From Gp13-AA77 sp035949375 (GTDB lineage Bacteria; Acidobacteriota; Terriglobia; UBA7540): DNA of 64,000 nt. Below are positions 62,152 through 64,000 of this stretch, one piece after another (positions within the stretch are counted from its first letter, which is position 1; the number at the start of each line of letters is the position of its first letter). The notes under the pieces are model-generated. The model was not told the origin of the DNA. It did not search any database and was given only the letters and a program-made list of their open reading frames with translations. Position numbers and translations under genes: made by a program. The stretch spans positions 56,047 to 120,046 of the forward strand of contig DASZIG010000103.1 in the NCBI GenBank assembly GCA_035949375.1, in the 5' to 3' direction.

Positions 62152-63537
62152 CTACGTCCGGTGCCCGACGCGCGCCATCACCTGGTCGTACAATTCCGGC
62201 TCGAGGACGCGCACCAGGGTCATCATGCCGGCCATATCGCTGCTCCAGCCGGGCGTAAGGCCGTAGGTTTCAGGCTTTGAGACGGTGCTGCTCATGTTCA
62301 TGGGCATGTCCTGCGGGAACCCCGGCACCTGCCAGGGACCACCTGCCGGATGCTGATCACCGAGCGGCGCGTTCGTGGCCGCTTTCTCGCGGTCGGCGCC
62401 GATGCCGATCGAGCGTCCGAGGCTTGGGCCGTTCTCGGGGTCGAGGGCGCCGCCCTGCTGGATCATGCCCATGCCCTCCGCCATACCCATGCCTGTCGGC
62501 ATGCCCTCCGCCCCGTCGTGGCCCGGCTCCATCATGGGGCCCACCATCGAGGCCATCTGATTCATCATGTGGTGCGGCATGTGGCAGTGCAGCATCCAGT
62601 CGCCGGGGTTGTTGGCCTGGAACTCGATATCGCGAGCCTGCGCCACGCCGACCAGCACGGTGTTGGCGGGAGTCCATGCGGCTTCAGGGACGCGTCCTGC
62701 CTCGGTTCCGGTCACGTAGAACGTGTTGCCGTGCAGGTGAATGGGATGATGATCCATGCCGAGATTGACGAGGCGGATGCGCACGCGATCCCCCAGGCGC
62801 GCGACGAGCGGGGTGGTCGCGGGCGCTGCCTTGCCGTTCATCGTAAGCCAGTTGAACTCCATCGACATGGTGTTCGGCACCGTGTTGTTCGGCAGGATGG
62901 CCCACTCCTGCAGGATCAATCCGAAATCCTTGTCGACAGGCGGAGCGAGCGCGTCCTTCGGGTGCATGATGAAAAGGCCGATCATGCCCATCATGCTTTG
63001 CATGGGCGCGTGCGAGTGATAGAAGAAGGTTCCGGCCTGGTGCAGAGTGAACTCGTAGACGAAGCGCCCGCCCGCCGGAATCATGGGCTGCGAGATGCCT
63101 GGCATGCCGTCCATGGCGATCGGGATCTCGAAGCCGTGCCAGTGCATGGAAGTCGGTTCCGGCAGGTGGTTGTCCACGATGATGCGGACCCGGTCGCCTT
63201 GCCCCACCTCGATGGTGGGTCCGGGAACGGTGCCGTTGTAGCCCCAGGCGTTGATGGCGCGCCCCGGCACGAGCTCGGTCCGCACCGGTTCGGCCACCAG
63301 ATTAAAGACTTTGACGGGGCCGTCCATGGCGTAAGGCAATCGCGGAACGTCCGGCGTCAGCACCGGAAGGTATCCGCCGGCTTGACGGGGGCGGGCGGCC
63401 TGGCGAGGCGCGGTTTGCTGGCTTTCGGGCGCGCGCCGGGCCGACCCCGGCTCCGCGACGAGCCTGGTTCCGCTCGCCACCAGACCTGCTCCAAGCAGCG
63501 TGCGCTGGAAGAATTGCCGTCTGCTGTTCGTCGTCAT
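62152..63537 (-). CDS. Tat-exported multicopper oxidase with Met-rich C-terminal region
   Basis: 461 residues from the ATG at 63537 (AGGAGG ten bases upstream). Twin-arginine signal NSRRQFFQRTLLGAGLVASG. The cupredoxin copper motifs are all present: SMHWHGFEIP (132-134), FYHSHAP (174-176), HHPIHLHGN (264-269) and LHCHMPHHMM (318-325, supplying the type-1 copper). The tail from 330 is rich in methionine and glycine (GMPTGMGMAEGMGMI, then DMAGMMTL), as in copper-tolerant CueO-type or metal-oxidising enzymes. It would oxidise Cu(I) or another metal or phenol in the periplasm. It is the first gene of the putative four-gene operon. Confidence 0.92.
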   Translation of the reverse strand: MTTNSRRQFFQRTLLGAGLVASGTRLVAEPGSARRAPESQQTAPRQAARPRQAGGYLPVLTPDVPRLPYAMDGPVKVFNLVAEPVRTELVPGRAINAWGYNGTVPGPTIEVGQGDRVRIIVDNHLPEPTSMHWHGFEIPIAMDGMPGISQPMIPAGGRFVYEFTLHQAGTFFYHSHAPMQSMMGMIGLFIMHPKDALAPPVDKDFGLILQEWAILPNNTVPNTMSMEFNWLTMNGKAAPATTPLVARLGDRVRIRLVNLGMDHHPIHLHGNTFYVTGTEAGRVPEAAWTPANTVLVGVAQARDIEFQANNPGDWMLHCHMPHHMMNQMASMVGPMMEPGHDGAEGMPTGMGMAEGMGMIQQGGALDPENGPSLGRSIGIGADREKAATNAPLGDQHPAGGPWQVPGFPQDMPMNMSSTVSKPETYGLTPGWSSDMAGMMTLVRVLEPELYDQVMARVGHRT

Positions 63538-64000
63538 AGATTGAAGACCTCCTGCTCGTCTTTCTCGCCGCGCGGGCTCTTGCAATGCTGTGGACAGCGC
63601 CGCCGGAGACGCGACATCTTGCCAAACCAGGACACCACCGATTCGTCGCGACGCGCGCGAGCGTAACCTCGGTACTCGTGTCATTTCCTCTGGCGAACCC
63701 CTCTCGAAGCGCAGCCATTTCGCAGCGCAGTCATTCCCGCGGAAGCGGGAATCCATTCAAGGTGAGTGAAATTGGGGTCAGATGCGAAGCAGGGAACTGC
63801 GGCGGCAGATGCTGCGTCCTGAGCGGAAAGGCGATGCGAGAGAACGCTGGGCCTGTACGAACTTTGGACTAATACCCTCAGCACTCAAATAGGCGGTGAC
63901 GGCCAACAGGCCGTGGGCGTCAGCCTGAGGAGCCGCCGCCGCAACGGCCACGGTCACGCGAGCCGTGAGCTGGCTGACGCAGTGATGTGCGCAATTTCCC
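63538..64000. other. 463-bp stretch without a recognised gene, to the window edge
   Basis: It contains the upstream region of the multicopper oxidase, a dispersed palindrome at 63730-63755 and an AATTGGGGTCAGAT motif at about 63770. A minus-strand frame is open from the window edge to 63778 (about 74 residues, with PQADAHGLLAVTAYLSAEG), but I recognise nothing in it and it is not called. Confidence 0.4.
63730..63755. repeat. dispersed palindromic repeat, GTCATTCCCGCGGAAGCGGG type
   Basis: TTCCCGC-GGAA-GCGGGAA is a perfect inverted repeat inside the 26-bp unit. This wording (TTCCCGCxxxxGCGGGAATCCA) is widespread in intergenic DNA of environmental bacteria, recalled from general experience. 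One copy here. Confidence 0.6.

Overview
This GC-rich window most likely comes from an Acidobacteriota chromosome (probably a soil or metagenomic lineage). The clearest pointers are two full-length ADOP-type FtsX/MacB permeases, a family named for its expansion in Acidobacteria, and the many secreted beta-propeller, PIG-L, BNR/sortilin-like and carbohydrate-active proteins with Sec or Tat signals. The gyrB, mreBCD, thiC and tol-pal genes show that this is chromosome and not a plasmid or phage. I found no tRNA, rRNA, CRISPR array, transposase or prophage gene.

Layout. 1-5.4 kb: the end of a TolB-like propeller gene, a secreted multidomain PIG-L protein, and mreB-mreC-mreD on the minus strand. 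5.5-11.5 kb: a secreted esterase with a clear promoter, then GNAT, hicBA and gyrB; upstream of gyrB a strong promoter implies a leader of about 465 nt. 11.5-20 kb: cupin, aldo/keto reductase, SMP-30 lactonase, GH10 xylanase, thiC, DUF488 and a methyltransferase, interleaved with decayed genes (M20 peptidase stub, HicB without its stop, FabH-like fragment) and short dispersed repeats. 20-34.7 kb: GH20 hexosaminidase, a Uma2 scrap, two ADOP permeases, an EVE protein, and a minus-strand run of BNR/sortilin-like protein, GH29 fucosidase and Tat-dependent PIG-L deacetylase. 34.9-39.5 kb: a complete tolQ-tolR-tonB/tolA-tolB-pal operon ending in a hairpin terminator.

39.8-44.7 kb: a conserved-type hypothetical protein whose C-terminus is written in a dispersed repeat, an ARPP-1 domain protein with a repeat-coded leader, and a sigma/anti-sigma pair in which the anti-sigma factor carries a BNR-like outer domain. 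44.7-53.9 kb: a cytochrome c/copper monooxygenase abutting a radical SAM gene, a secreted adenosine deaminase, a YVTN propeller, a DPP-IV peptidase, a cysteine dioxygenase and a Nudix hydrolase. 54-57 kb: a large FG-GAP/Ig/HYDIN-like secreted protein. 57.2-63.5 kb: an apparent four-gene operon of Tat-exported Met-rich multicopper oxidase, TolC-type channel, ABC ATPase with an N-terminal MgtE_N-like domain, and a two-domain permease. It has no solute-binding protein and is my best candidate for an undescribed system.

A second theme is small repeats. One family, with core GGAACGAACCCACTATCTCC, occurs at least three times. It supplies the start codon of one gene and the tail of another. Starts were chosen from visible Shine-Dalgarno sequences where possible. 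All family assignments come from reading motifs by eye and were not checked by database search.
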